Shown here in pieces: positions 1 through 6,582 of a stretch of DNA of 16,358 bases. The stretch's first letter is position 1, and each line of letters begins with the position of its first letter. The position numbers and the translations under genes are program-made. This stretch comes from Acetatifactor sp. (GTDB taxonomy: Bacteria > Bacillota > Clostridia > Lachnospirales > Lachnospiraceae). Below the pieces are notes generated by a model that was not told the DNA's origin, searched no databases, and saw only the letters and a list, made by a program, of their open reading frames with translations. The stretch spans positions 1 through 16,358 of the forward strand of contig JAILPF010000574.1 in the NCBI GenBank assembly GCA_024699575.1, in the 5' to 3' direction.

Positions 1-701
1 CCAATTTCTGCTCTGGAGAAATTCAATAGCACTACTCCTTTTTTTGTCTTTTTGATGAAATCTTTATTGTATTTTTCGCGTGTCTCTTCCGTTAACGGTG
101 CATGTATAGATATAATGTCTGATTTTTTCAGCAGTTCCTCCTCATCTACAACTTGTATTTTATTGTTTAAAGCAAGCGCTGCATTGATCGTCAAATGAGG
201 ATCCGTACCTAATACTTTCATTCCCAGAGCAATTGCTGATTCAGCAACCAACGCACCAACAGCCCCCAAGCCTATCACACCTAATGTCATACCCTTCAGT
301 TCATGGCCTGCAAATTGTCCCTTTCCATTTTCCCCCATTTTAGGCACTGCATCTCCATTTCCCTTGAGGGTTGAGGTCCATTCAATACTTTCCAATATGT
401 TTCTGGTTGAAATAAGCATAGCTGCAATCGTCATTTCCTTGACTGCATTTGCATTCGCCCCCGGCGTGTTAAATACAACAATCCCCTCTTCTGCACATCG
501 CTCAACAGGAATGGTATTCACTCCAGCGCCTGCCCGACCAATCGCTACAAGATTTTGGGGAAAGCTTAAATCATGCATTACATAACTTCTGACTAAAATA
601 GCATCCGCTGAATCGATCTCCTTTGACACACTGTACTGTGCACTGTCTAACCGATCATAGATTTTCGTTGAAATTGAGTTCAGTGTTCCAATTTTGTACA
701 T
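1..701 (-). CDS. D-3-phosphoglycerate dehydrogenase-like 2-hydroxyacid dehydrogenase (3' end outside window)
   Basis: Read from ATG at 701 to the left edge without a stop, giving 233 residues. Enzymes of this family oxidise 3-phosphoglycerate with NAD, the first step of serine synthesis in the cytoplasm. Visible features are the substrate-domain signature GRAGAGVNTIP (about residues 55-65), NTPGANANAVKE (78-89), the Rossmann motif GLGAVG (144-149) with the following acidic residue in TDP (166-168), and LLNFSRAE (225-232), whose Arg230 matches the catalytic arginine. The catalytic Glu and His and any ACT domain would lie beyond the edge. A perfect AGGAGG lies just upstream of the ATG. The style fits the roughly 390-residue clostridial SerA. 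Another 2-hydroxyacid substrate is possible, because it sits 32 bases behind an unrelated unknown gene and not with serC. Operon membership with that gene is inferred from spacing. Confidence 0.85.
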   Translation of the reverse strand, partial: MYKIGTLNSISTKIYDRLDSAQYSVSKEIDSADAILVRSYVMHDLSFPQNLVAIGRAGAGVNTIPVERCAEEGIVVFNTPGANANAVKEMTIAAMLISTRNILESIEWTSTLKGNGDAVPKMGENGKGQFAGHELKGMTLGVIGLGAVGALVAESAIALGMKVLGTDPHLTINAALALNNKIQVVDEEELLKKSDIISIHAPLTEETREKYNKDFIKKTKKGVVLLNFSRAEI

Positions 702-733
702 TTTATTTTTCCTCCTATAAATTCAATTCTTTA

Positions 734-1786
734 TCAATCATTTATGCTATCAATAAATAATAAAATATTATTTTTATATGACTCCATTAGTTCTTCCAAG
801 CGACTTCCAATTTCCTCATGGTACGGTTGCCCCTTCATTCTTTTCTTTAACATCAGCCTTTCTGTAATCGTCGCGTTATTGAAGTCATTTTCCAATAAAT
901 GCTTTGCCTCATTGTATCTATCATTCTCATCTACTCTTGCTAAATACTCTGCCCGTTTAACCATCAAATCTATATGGCAACGCAAAAGATGAAGTTCCTT
1001 GGTTCTTAAACGCTGTCCACTCTTTACTGCATTTTTAAATACCTCCAGCGCCCGAAATCCAGTCGTATAGTTCAACCGATGGTCAAACATGGTCGGTACA
1101 TCCTCATTGACATATGGAGGGCTATCGATAAATTTTTGCAGCCTGTACCGTAGTCGCTCGCGATCGAGAGTATATCCCACACGATCAATCGCATATTTTC
1201 CATCTAAGCTTTCTGTATATTGATAAGATGCTATATTATTCACCGGTTCATTTTTGAATAGAACGATTCCTCTGACATAGTCTGCGCCTTCCGGTACTGC
1301 ATCATATCCTTGCACCAATTCATGGATAAATACTTTCTTCTTGCTTTTCATTCGAAAATCAAAATAATCACACGCATACATCTGATCAGCTTCGTAGCCA
1401 TACAGAAAAATGTCATGCATTCTATGTGTTTTCCCATAGGACGCATATCCTTCCACATAAAAAGTGTCTATCAGCAAATAAACATAAAAATCCTGTTCAA
1501 TCAGTCGGCACAGTTGTTCTTTCAAATCCATGCCGCTTACAAACACATCTCTATGGATTCTGGATACATGAACAAATGGACATGTCCACCATATTTTGTT
1601 GAAATCTAAAAACTCAAAAACATCGGGATTGACTCCGTCTTTGCGAATGATCAAGTCGACATAGTTCTCTAAAATCCAAGGATATGTCAAATCATGCTGA
1701 TTCTCCAAGACAGAAAGAAAATGATCATAATTTGGTGTAAAGGAAAAAGTAGAATCTTTTAATGGTAATATGTATTTATTTTTCAC
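734..1786 (-). CDS. Protein of unknown function, possible papain-like/BtrH-like fold
   Basis: 350 residues, not assigned with certainty. GTG at 1786 is preferred because AGGGGG (1795-1800) lies 8 bases upstream; the alternative TTG at 1792 would sit only 3 bases from it. There is no signal peptide or membrane segment. The N-terminal half is rich in aromatics, with a Cys in WWTCPF (Cys69), a segment FYVYLLIDTFYV, a KTHRMHDIFLYGYE block (His121, His124) and a following ACDYF (Asp140). A Cys, then His before a beta strand and GYE/GYD, then Asp resembles papain-like proteins related to butirosin BtrH that occur near peptide or aminoglycoside biosynthesis genes in Bacillota. This is family resemblance from memory, not a search. 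The C-terminal 120 residues are charged and mostly helical. It is followed after 32 bases by the SerA-like gene and preceded by a LacI-type palindrome and a promoter. Confidence 0.7.
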   Translation of the reverse strand: MKNKYILPLKDSTFSFTPNYDHFLSVLENQHDLTYPWILENYVDLIIRKDGVNPDVFEFLDFNKIWWTCPFVHVSRIHRDVFVSGMDLKEQLCRLIEQDFYVYLLIDTFYVEGYASYGKTHRMHDIFLYGYEADQMYACDYFDFRMKSKKKVFIHELVQGYDAVPEGADYVRGIVLFKNEPVNNIASYQYTESLDGKYAIDRVGYTLDRERLRYRLQKFIDSPPYVNEDVPTMFDHRLNYTTGFRALEVFKNAVKSGQRLRTKELHLLRCHIDLMVKRAEYLARVDENDRYNEAKHLLENDFNNATITERLMLKKRMKGQPYHEEIGSRLEELMESYKNNILLFIDSIND

Positions 1787-1804
1787 CCTCAAGTCCCCCT
1801 CACA

Positions 1805-1822
1805 ACGTGAAACGTTTCACGT
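1805..1822. promoter_or_regulatory. 18-bp perfect palindrome, LacI/PurR-type operator
   Basis: ACGTGAAACGTTTCACGT is a perfect inverted repeat centred on CpG at 1813/1814, with the AAACGTTT core typical of LacI-family operators. It lies 19-36 bases upstream of the GTG start of the unknown gene and just downstream of that gene's predicted promoter, where a bound repressor would block transcription. Half-sites are one base closer than in a canonical CcpA cre site, so a dedicated LacI-family repressor is more likely than CcpA. No such regulator gene is in the window. Confidence 0.8.
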
Positions 1823-1831
1823 CTGTTTATA

Positions 1832-1860
1832 AACTTACCAAAGTTTCTGTCTTTTGTCAA
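1832..1860 (-). promoter_or_regulatory. Predicted promoter for the unknown gene and SerA-like gene
   Basis: On the minus strand, a consensus TTGACA (-35, 1860-1855) is followed after 17 bases by TAAGTT (-10, 1837-1832) preceded by TGG, an extended -10. The -10 is imperfect, but the -35 and spacing are ideal. Transcription would start near 1825, placing the 18-bp palindrome at about +4 to +21. Confidence 0.6.
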
Positions 1861-1865
1861 TACTC

Positions 1866-1894
1866 TTGTTTCAAGCATTTAAATCTGCTATAGT
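1866..1894 (+). promoter_or_regulatory. Predicted promoter for the DMT transporter gene
   Basis: TTGTTT (1866-1871), a 17-base spacer and TATAGT (1889-1894) form a plausible housekeeping promoter 46 bases upstream of the ATG at 1941. It is divergent from the promoter at 1832-1860, and the two -35 regions lie 5 bases apart. The 18-bp palindrome lies upstream of this promoter, so its effect here, if any, would be indirect. Confidence 0.45.
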
Positions 1895-1940
1895 GTTCTA
1901 GTTGTAAATCGTATTAATCCATAATAGAAAGGCTCTAACC

Positions 1941-2897
1941 ATGGAAAGAAATCTTCAGATAAAACACTCTCTTCTGCTGCTGTTCGCCTCCATCATCTGG
2001 GGCACGGCATTTGTTGCTCAAAGTGCCGGAGGAGATGTAACCGGTCCCTATACCTTTAACTGTATCCGTTCCTTTATCGGTGCTGCGGCACTGTTGCCGG
2101 TAATCATCTGGCGCGACCGTACAGGCACCTCCAAACGTCCTGTAAGCAAAGAGGATAAAAAAAATCTCCTTCTGGGAGGAGTGTTATGCGGTGCGGTATT
2201 GTGTTTTGTAACTAACATGCAGCAACTGGGACTTTACTACGGAACCACTGCCGGCAAGGGCGGTTTCCTCACTGCCTGTTATATTCTTTTAGTTCCCATT
2301 CTGGGGTTGTTTTTGAAAAAGAAATGTTCTTTTAATATATGGATAGGAGTTGCTTTTGCTTTAGTTGGTCTCTATCTCTTGTGTATGAATGAATCCTTCG
2401 CGTTACAGTACTCCGATATTCTGATGATGCTCTGTGCCTTTGCCTTTGCAGTCCACATCCTGCTGGTAGAATACTTTTCTCCCAAGGTGGGAAGTGTCAG
2501 ACTTTGTGCCCTGCAGTTTTTTGTTACCGGAGTGATTTCCATTCTCCTCATGGTATTTGTGGAAATGAAGCCCTTTGCCGGAGGATTTGCAGGCTGGAGT
2601 GCTTCTCTTACAACAAGCGCCGCCTGGATTCCACTGCTCTATGCAGGTGTTCTCTCAAGCGGCGTCGCATATACACTACAGATTATCGGACAGCGTGGTT
2701 TAAATCCCACCGTCGCTTCCCTCATGATGAGCCCCGAATCGGCTTTTTCCGCACTGGGCGGATGGATTATATTACATGAGGTGTTAAGCGCAAGGGAATT
2801 GTCCGGATGTTTATTCATTTTTATCGCGATTCTGCTGGCACAATTACCAGCAGAATGGTTTCGATTGACACGTAAGAAGCAAACGCTTGACTACTGA
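1941..2897 (+). CDS. DMT-superfamily transporter with two EamA domains
   Basis: 318 residues, the usual length for the family. About ten hydrophobic helices in two repeated halves (roughly residues 9-145 and 155-308) span the cytoplasmic membrane. The first helix carries the typical IIWGTAFVAQ stretch, followed by GPYTFNCIRSFIGA, common in clostridial EamA proteins. These proteins export small metabolites such as amino acids; the substrate cannot be told from sequence. The ATG at 1941 is preceded by GAAAGG at about 8 bases. It is the only plus-strand gene here and has its own promoter. Its last 7 bases overlap the 3' end of the converging carboxypeptidase gene. Confidence 0.88.
   Translation: MERNLQIKHSLLLLFASIIWGTAFVAQSAGGDVTGPYTFNCIRSFIGAAALLPVIIWRDRTGTSKRPVSKEDKKNLLLGGVLCGAVLCFVTNMQQLGLYYGTTAGKGGFLTACYILLVPILGLFLKKKCSFNIWIGVAFALVGLYLLCMNESFALQYSDILMMLCAFAFAVHILLVEYFSPKVGSVRLCALQFFVTGVISILLMVFVEMKPFAGGFAGWSASLTTSAAWIPLLYAGVLSSGVAYTLQIIGQRGLNPTVASLMMSPESAFSALGGWIILHEVLSARELSGCLFIFIAILLAQLPAEWFRLTRKKQTLDY
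2829..2856. other. Perfect 10-bp inverted repeat inside the 3' end of the DMT gene
   Basis: ATTCTGCTGG and CCAGCAGAAT are exact inverted repeats separated by 8 bases. The hairpin lies 41-69 bases before the exporter stop codon and 35-62 bases beyond the stop of the converging carboxypeptidase gene. It could end or stabilise either converging transcript. There is no T-run directly after it on either strand, so it is not a standard Rho-independent terminator. Confidence 0.6.
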
Positions 2898-4060
2898 TAA
2901 GTGTTGTAAATAGCCACCTGGTCGTAAATGCATCGCCAGCTACTGCTGCTGCCGGCTGTGGCACAGATGTAGGGTGTGCCGTCATCTGCAATGCTGTAGC
3001 TTACCGCACAGCTGCCGGACTGATTGACAAATCCGGTTTTGGCGCAAAGCACTTCACCGCCGGTTTCTTTATCCTCGATGCGGCGCAAAAACCAATTCGA
3101 TACCGTGATACCATCCGGATGCTGCTCTGTGGAGGACGTGGTGTAGGTATGGAGGGACAATACCTCCCTGCACCAGTCATTCTGCATGGCAGCTTTCATT
3201 ATGACCGCCATATCATATAAGGTACAATAGTGTTCCTTATCATAAATGCCCACACAGTTGGTAAAATGAGCGGTATCGGACAGTCCCAATTCTTCCAGCT
3301 TTGCATTCATCATATCCACAAACGCTTCATGGGAGCCTGCCACATAACAGGCCAGTGCAACCGCCGCATCCCCTCCGGAGGGCAGTATGGTTCCGTAGAA
3401 CAAATCCCTTAATGTCACTACCTCTCCGTCCAGAAATCCCACAGAGCTGCAGTCGTTGACATAGGCATAATCCGTCTGTTCCAGGGTCATGGTAAAAGTA
3501 TCATCCAAATCTGTCACATGCTCCGCAGCCACAAGAACTGTCAACACCTTGGTCATAGAGGCAGGGCTAATTCTCTCTTTTGCATCCTTCCATGCCACAA
3601 TCTCATTGGTATTGTCATTCACAATAATCGCATGGGTGCTGACAACGCTCTCATCAGCAATCCACGCTGTTGTGTCCACTGATTTCGGGAGTTCTACCGT
3701 CTGTGGTACGTTGTTCATCGGTGTCTCTTCCTCATCGATGATATCAGCGGTACTATCCGCTTCCTCAAGCTGATCCTGTGTCACAATATCCACCGTAGCA
3801 CTTTCTGCGGGCTCCTGCGTAACCGATACCTGCTCCTCACTCTCCTCATGCCCAGCCGCGTGCTTTACAAGCCCGGTAATTGAGACGATCAACACCGCTA
3901 CGGCTACAATTCCCCCGGCAAGATAATATTTCATATTTCTGTTTAAGCGCTCTCTGCGCTCTTTTTCCTGCTTCATGCGGGCAATGCGCTCCGCTCTGCG
4001 TCTATCTCTTAATTCCTCATCATATTCCTCTGTTTGATATGCTCGTACTTCCAAAAACAA
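2891..4060 (-). CDS. D-alanyl-D-alanine carboxypeptidase, peptidase family S11, membrane anchored
   Basis: 389 residues. Low-molecular-weight penicillin-binding proteins of this family trim the terminal D-Ala from peptidoglycan stem peptides outside the cell. The order is a charged cytoplasmic N-terminus (1-43), one transmembrane helix (about 45-65), an acidic linker (about 72-120) and the catalytic domain. The active-site SxxK is SMTK (Ser168, Lys171) and the KTG triad is at 341-343. The second motif reads S-G-G (228-230, in LPSGGDAA) where S-x-N is usual. The chain ends soon after KTG, so the C-terminal PBP5-type beta domain and amphipathic helix are absent, and anchoring is by the N-terminal helix. 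The start is uncertain: TTG at 4060 or 4054 behind AGGAAGG, with no ATG before residue 29. It is the last gene of the oxidoreductase-MATE operon, 15 bases after the MATE stop. Confidence 0.88.
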   Translation of the reverse strand: MFLEVRAYQTEEYDEELRDRRRAERIARMKQEKERRERLNRNMKYYLAGGIVAVAVLIVSITGLVKHAAGHEESEEQVSVTQEPAESATVDIVTQDQLEEADSTADIIDEEETPMNNVPQTVELPKSVDTTAWIADESVVSTHAIIVNDNTNEIVAWKDAKERISPASMTKVLTVLVAAEHVTDLDDTFTMTLEQTDYAYVNDCSSVGFLDGEVVTLRDLFYGTILPSGGDAAVALACYVAGSHEAFVDMMNAKLEELGLSDTAHFTNCVGIYDKEHYCTLYDMAVIMKAAMQNDWCREVLSLHTYTTSSTEQHPDGITVSNWFLRRIEDKETGGEVLCAKTGFVNQSGSCAVSYSIADDGTPYICATAGSSSSWRCIYDQVAIYNTYQ

Positions 4061-4075
4061 ATACCTTCCTATCCT

Positions 4076-5446
4076 TTATTTTGTTGTCTGCGTCTTTTCT
4101 ACAATGGATTTACCGCGCCATTTTCCGCTTTGCCATCTTCGCATGACAATCATTCCTCGAATGCACTCATCCATTGCGGTCCCCATAAATACTCCGACTA
4201 CACCGATTCCTGACACAATACCGAACAGGTATCCACCGGTGGCACCCAGACACCACATAGTCACAAGCCCTACCAACAGCGGGAAGAGGTAATCCCCGGC
4301 AGCCTTCAGACTGCATATGAAGGTCATGTTCAGGCATCTGCCGATTTCCAGAAAAATATCCACAAACATGATCCAGAATGCCAGATGTATGATTTCCTCG
4401 TTGGATGTAAACAGCCTGAGCGTGTAGGGTGAAATCAAACAGTTTACCGTGGAGAGTCCAATGGTGATGGGCATGGTCAGCTTCAAGGTACTCCACACTC
4501 TTCTGTAGGCCGCATCCTCCTTGTCTGCACCCACCAGATGTCCGGTGATAATCTGAGTCGCCATGGCAGAGGTATTGGAGAATACGTTTGCGAAGGAAAT
4601 CAGCGACTGGCAGTATATTCGGGCATTCACCGAAGCATTTCCCATACTGTTGACAAAGGACAGTAACACCAACTGGTACATATTATAAGACATACTCTCT
4701 CCGGCAGAGGGTAATCCGATTCGAATCATCTGCCACAAAAGCCTACCCGGAAACGGATGAAGCAGGCGCAGGCTCAATTTACCAATCTTTCGATGATAGA
4801 ACACCGCAAGTGCCGCCGTAAGTGCTACACCGCGGGCGATTACGGTAGACAATGCCACACCCTTCACTCCCCAGTTTAAGAACCGGAGAGGGCCATATAA
4901 AAATAGATAATTACCCACAATATTAATCAGGTTGATAATAACTGAAATGTACATACCAACCTTAGTATACCCATTGCACCTGAGAATCTGCAGCATCACA
5001 TTGTAGCAGGCCTGAAAAAACAGGAAACCTCCCACAAGATTGATGTAAACGAGCGCATCCGGCATCATCTCTGCGGAGACATGAAGCAGATTCATACATG
5101 GACGTTTGAATGCCACAATCAGCATACTGAGTGCCAGACCAAATATCAGATTCACTACCAGAACAAGGGTATAAATCTTATTCATCTGACCGTACTCTTT
5201 TGCTCCCAGATACTGTGCAACCACCACTGCAGTGGCTGTGGCGATAATACCAAACATCAGAATCAAAAGATTCATAATCTGGTTGGCATTTCCCACTGCT
5301 CCCACCGCATTCTCCGAATAGTGGCTGAGCATCAGGGTATCCACGTTATTTACTAAAATATTCAAAAAGGTTTCCAAAAACATTGGTCCTGCCAGGAAAA
5401 GCAGCGGCGTATTTTCGTCAATCTGATTCTTTTGTCTGTCTGCCAT
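4076..5446 (-). CDS. MATE-family multidrug/metabolite exporter
   Basis: 456 residues with about twelve hydrophobic helices in two MatE halves, the normal length and layout. The first helices show PMFLETFLNILVNNVDTLML and SENAVGAVGNANQI, typical of clostridial MATE proteins, which exchange Na+ or H+ for drugs or organic compounds across the cytoplasmic membrane. The substrate is unknown. The ATG begins at the base right after the TAA of the upstream oxidoreductase, so the ribosome binding site (GAGGG) lies in that gene's last codons and translation is probably coupled. The carboxypeptidase gene follows after 15 bases. Confidence 0.9.
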   Translation of the reverse strand: MADRQKNQIDENTPLLFLAGPMFLETFLNILVNNVDTLMLSHYSENAVGAVGNANQIMNLLILMFGIIATATAVVVAQYLGAKEYGQMNKIYTLVLVVNLIFGLALSMLIVAFKRPCMNLLHVSAEMMPDALVYINLVGGFLFFQACYNVMLQILRCNGYTKVGMYISVIINLINIVGNYLFLYGPLRFLNWGVKGVALSTVIARGVALTAALAVFYHRKIGKLSLRLLHPFPGRLLWQMIRIGLPSAGESMSYNMYQLVLLSFVNSMGNASVNARIYCQSLISFANVFSNTSAMATQIITGHLVGADKEDAAYRRVWSTLKLTMPITIGLSTVNCLISPYTLRLFTSNEEIIHLAFWIMFVDIFLEIGRCLNMTFICSLKAAGDYLFPLLVGLVTMWCLGATGGYLFGIVSGIGVVGVFMGTAMDECIRGMIVMRRWQSGKWRGKSIVEKTQTTK

Positions 5447-6451
5447 TTATTTTCCCTCTAAATCCCGCATGGTTTCAAAAGGATAAACTACGCCCCATTT
5501 TGCACGCAAGGAATCCATCTGTCCCATCACAGTAAGGATTTCGCTATGCGGCATCTGTTCACATTCCATTGCGCCGCTCTCAAGGGCTTCTTTACACGCC
5601 AGTACCTCATACTCATATCCGTTCACCAGCATGGGACCTGCAATTTCTTCCACAAGCTTTCCCTTTTCGTCATAGACGAAAAATTTCTCCAGGTTGTTCA
5701 GATTATTCACATAAATATATCCCTTCGTCCCGTTGATAAAGCCCTCGTTACGGCTTCCGGATACCATGGATGTGCGAAGGTAGGCTGTTTTTCCATCTGC
5801 ATAATGCAGGGTAATTCTATCCGTGGCATCCACACCGGTCTGATACAGAATGCAATCGCTCTCCACAGAAGCCACATCATCGCCCAAAAACATGGATGCA
5901 AAGGTAAGTGTATACACACCGAGGTCTAACAATGCTCCTCCTGCAAGTGCCGGCTCACGAAGTCTGGGCACCTCACAGATGGGTACGGAAAAGTCTGCCT
6001 CCACCGTCTTCACCTCTCCGATTCTGCCCTCTGCAATGATTTTCTCTATCATTTTTCTCGCAGGCAGATATCTGGTCCAAATGGCCTCCGCCAGAAGAAC
6101 CTTTCTTTCGCGGGCGATACTAACCAGCTCTGTCGCCTGTTTTTTGTTGGCCGTAAATGCCTTCTCCACCAGTACTGCTTTGTCATGAGTCAGCGCCAGT
6201 TTCGCATTCTCATAATGCATGGCATGAGGCGTTGCAATATAAATCAAATCCACCTTATTGTCTTCGACCAGTTCCTCGTAGGAACCGTAGGCTTTTTGAA
6301 ATCCCCATTTATCGGCAAAACTTTTTGCCTTCTCTATGTCTCGGGATGCCACCGCATAGGAAACCACCTCATCCTTGATTCCCGCAAGAGCTGCTGCCAT
6401 GCTGCCTGCAATATTTCCTGCACCCATAATTGCCACGTTGAGTTTTCCCAT
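5447..6451 (-). CDS. Gfo/Idh/MocA-family NAD(P)-dependent oxidoreductase
   Basis: 334 residues from ATG at 6451. This start is chosen over the ATG at 6466 because a GGAGG (6460-6464) lies 8 bases upstream, and the upstream ATG overlaps that site. The N-terminal Rossmann fold has GAGNIAG (10-16), and the family EK motif is at Glu96-Lys97 (VEKAF). In the catalytic region, GGALLDLGVY (171-180) has Asp176, and Tyr180 where many family members have His. The Tyr form is typical of the dihydrodiol dehydrogenase/1,5-anhydrofructose reductase-like branch. These cytosolic enzymes oxidise or reduce sugars, inositols and related diols; the substrate is not predictable. It is first in the operon with the MATE exporter and the carboxypeptidase. 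Confidence 0.9.
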   Translation of the reverse strand: MGKLNVAIMGAGNIAGSMAAALAGIKDEVVSYAVASRDIEKAKSFADKWGFQKAYGSYEELVEDNKVDLIYIATPHAMHYENAKLALTHDKAVLVEKAFTANKKQATELVSIARERKVLLAEAIWTRYLPARKMIEKIIAEGRIGEVKTVEADFSVPICEVPRLREPALAGGALLDLGVYTLTFASMFLGDDVASVESDCILYQTGVDATDRITLHYADGKTAYLRTSMVSGSRNEGFINGTKGYIYVNNLNNLEKFFVYDEKGKLVEEIAGPMLVNGYEYEVLACKEALESGAMECEQMPHSEILTVMGQMDSLRAKWGVVYPFETMRDLEGK

Positions 6452-6487
6452 CGGTTTATCCTCCATTCTTTTTCAAATCTATTTAAA

Positions 6488-6496
6488 ATTATATCA
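6488..6496 (-). promoter_or_regulatory. Extended -10 promoter for the oxidoreductase-MATE-carboxypeptidase operon
   Basis: On the minus strand TGATATAAT is an exact extended -10 element (TGnTATAAT), 37 bases upstream of the ATG at 6451. The -35 region falls in the terminator stem of the preceding operon and reads only CTTCTT/TTCTTT, weak, which the extended -10 could make up for. Placed just below a terminator, it makes the downstream operon a separate unit. Confidence 0.6.
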
Positions 6497-6505
6497 AAAA
6501 TACGC

Positions 6506-6545
6506 AAAAAAAGAAGCCCTATTTGTAGCAAATAAGACTTCTTTT
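6506..6545 (-). terminator. Rho-independent terminator of the polysaccharide-use operon
   Basis: The minus-strand transcript can form a 17-bp stem (6545-6529 with 6525-6509) around a CUA loop, ending in seven U residues (6512-6506). Two pairs are G-U wobbles that would be C-A mismatches in the opposite transcript, so the element works for minus-strand transcription. It begins 37 bases after the GH43 stop codon. Confidence 0.85.
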
Positions 6546-6582
6546 CAGAGGAATAACACAATGAAAAATTAGGTTAGTAAGC

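Noticed and set aside
1805..1822. Catabolite control (CcpA cre) site
   Set aside because: The half-sites are one base closer to the centre than in the cre consensus, so a dedicated LacI-family operator is the better reading; weak CcpA binding is not excluded.
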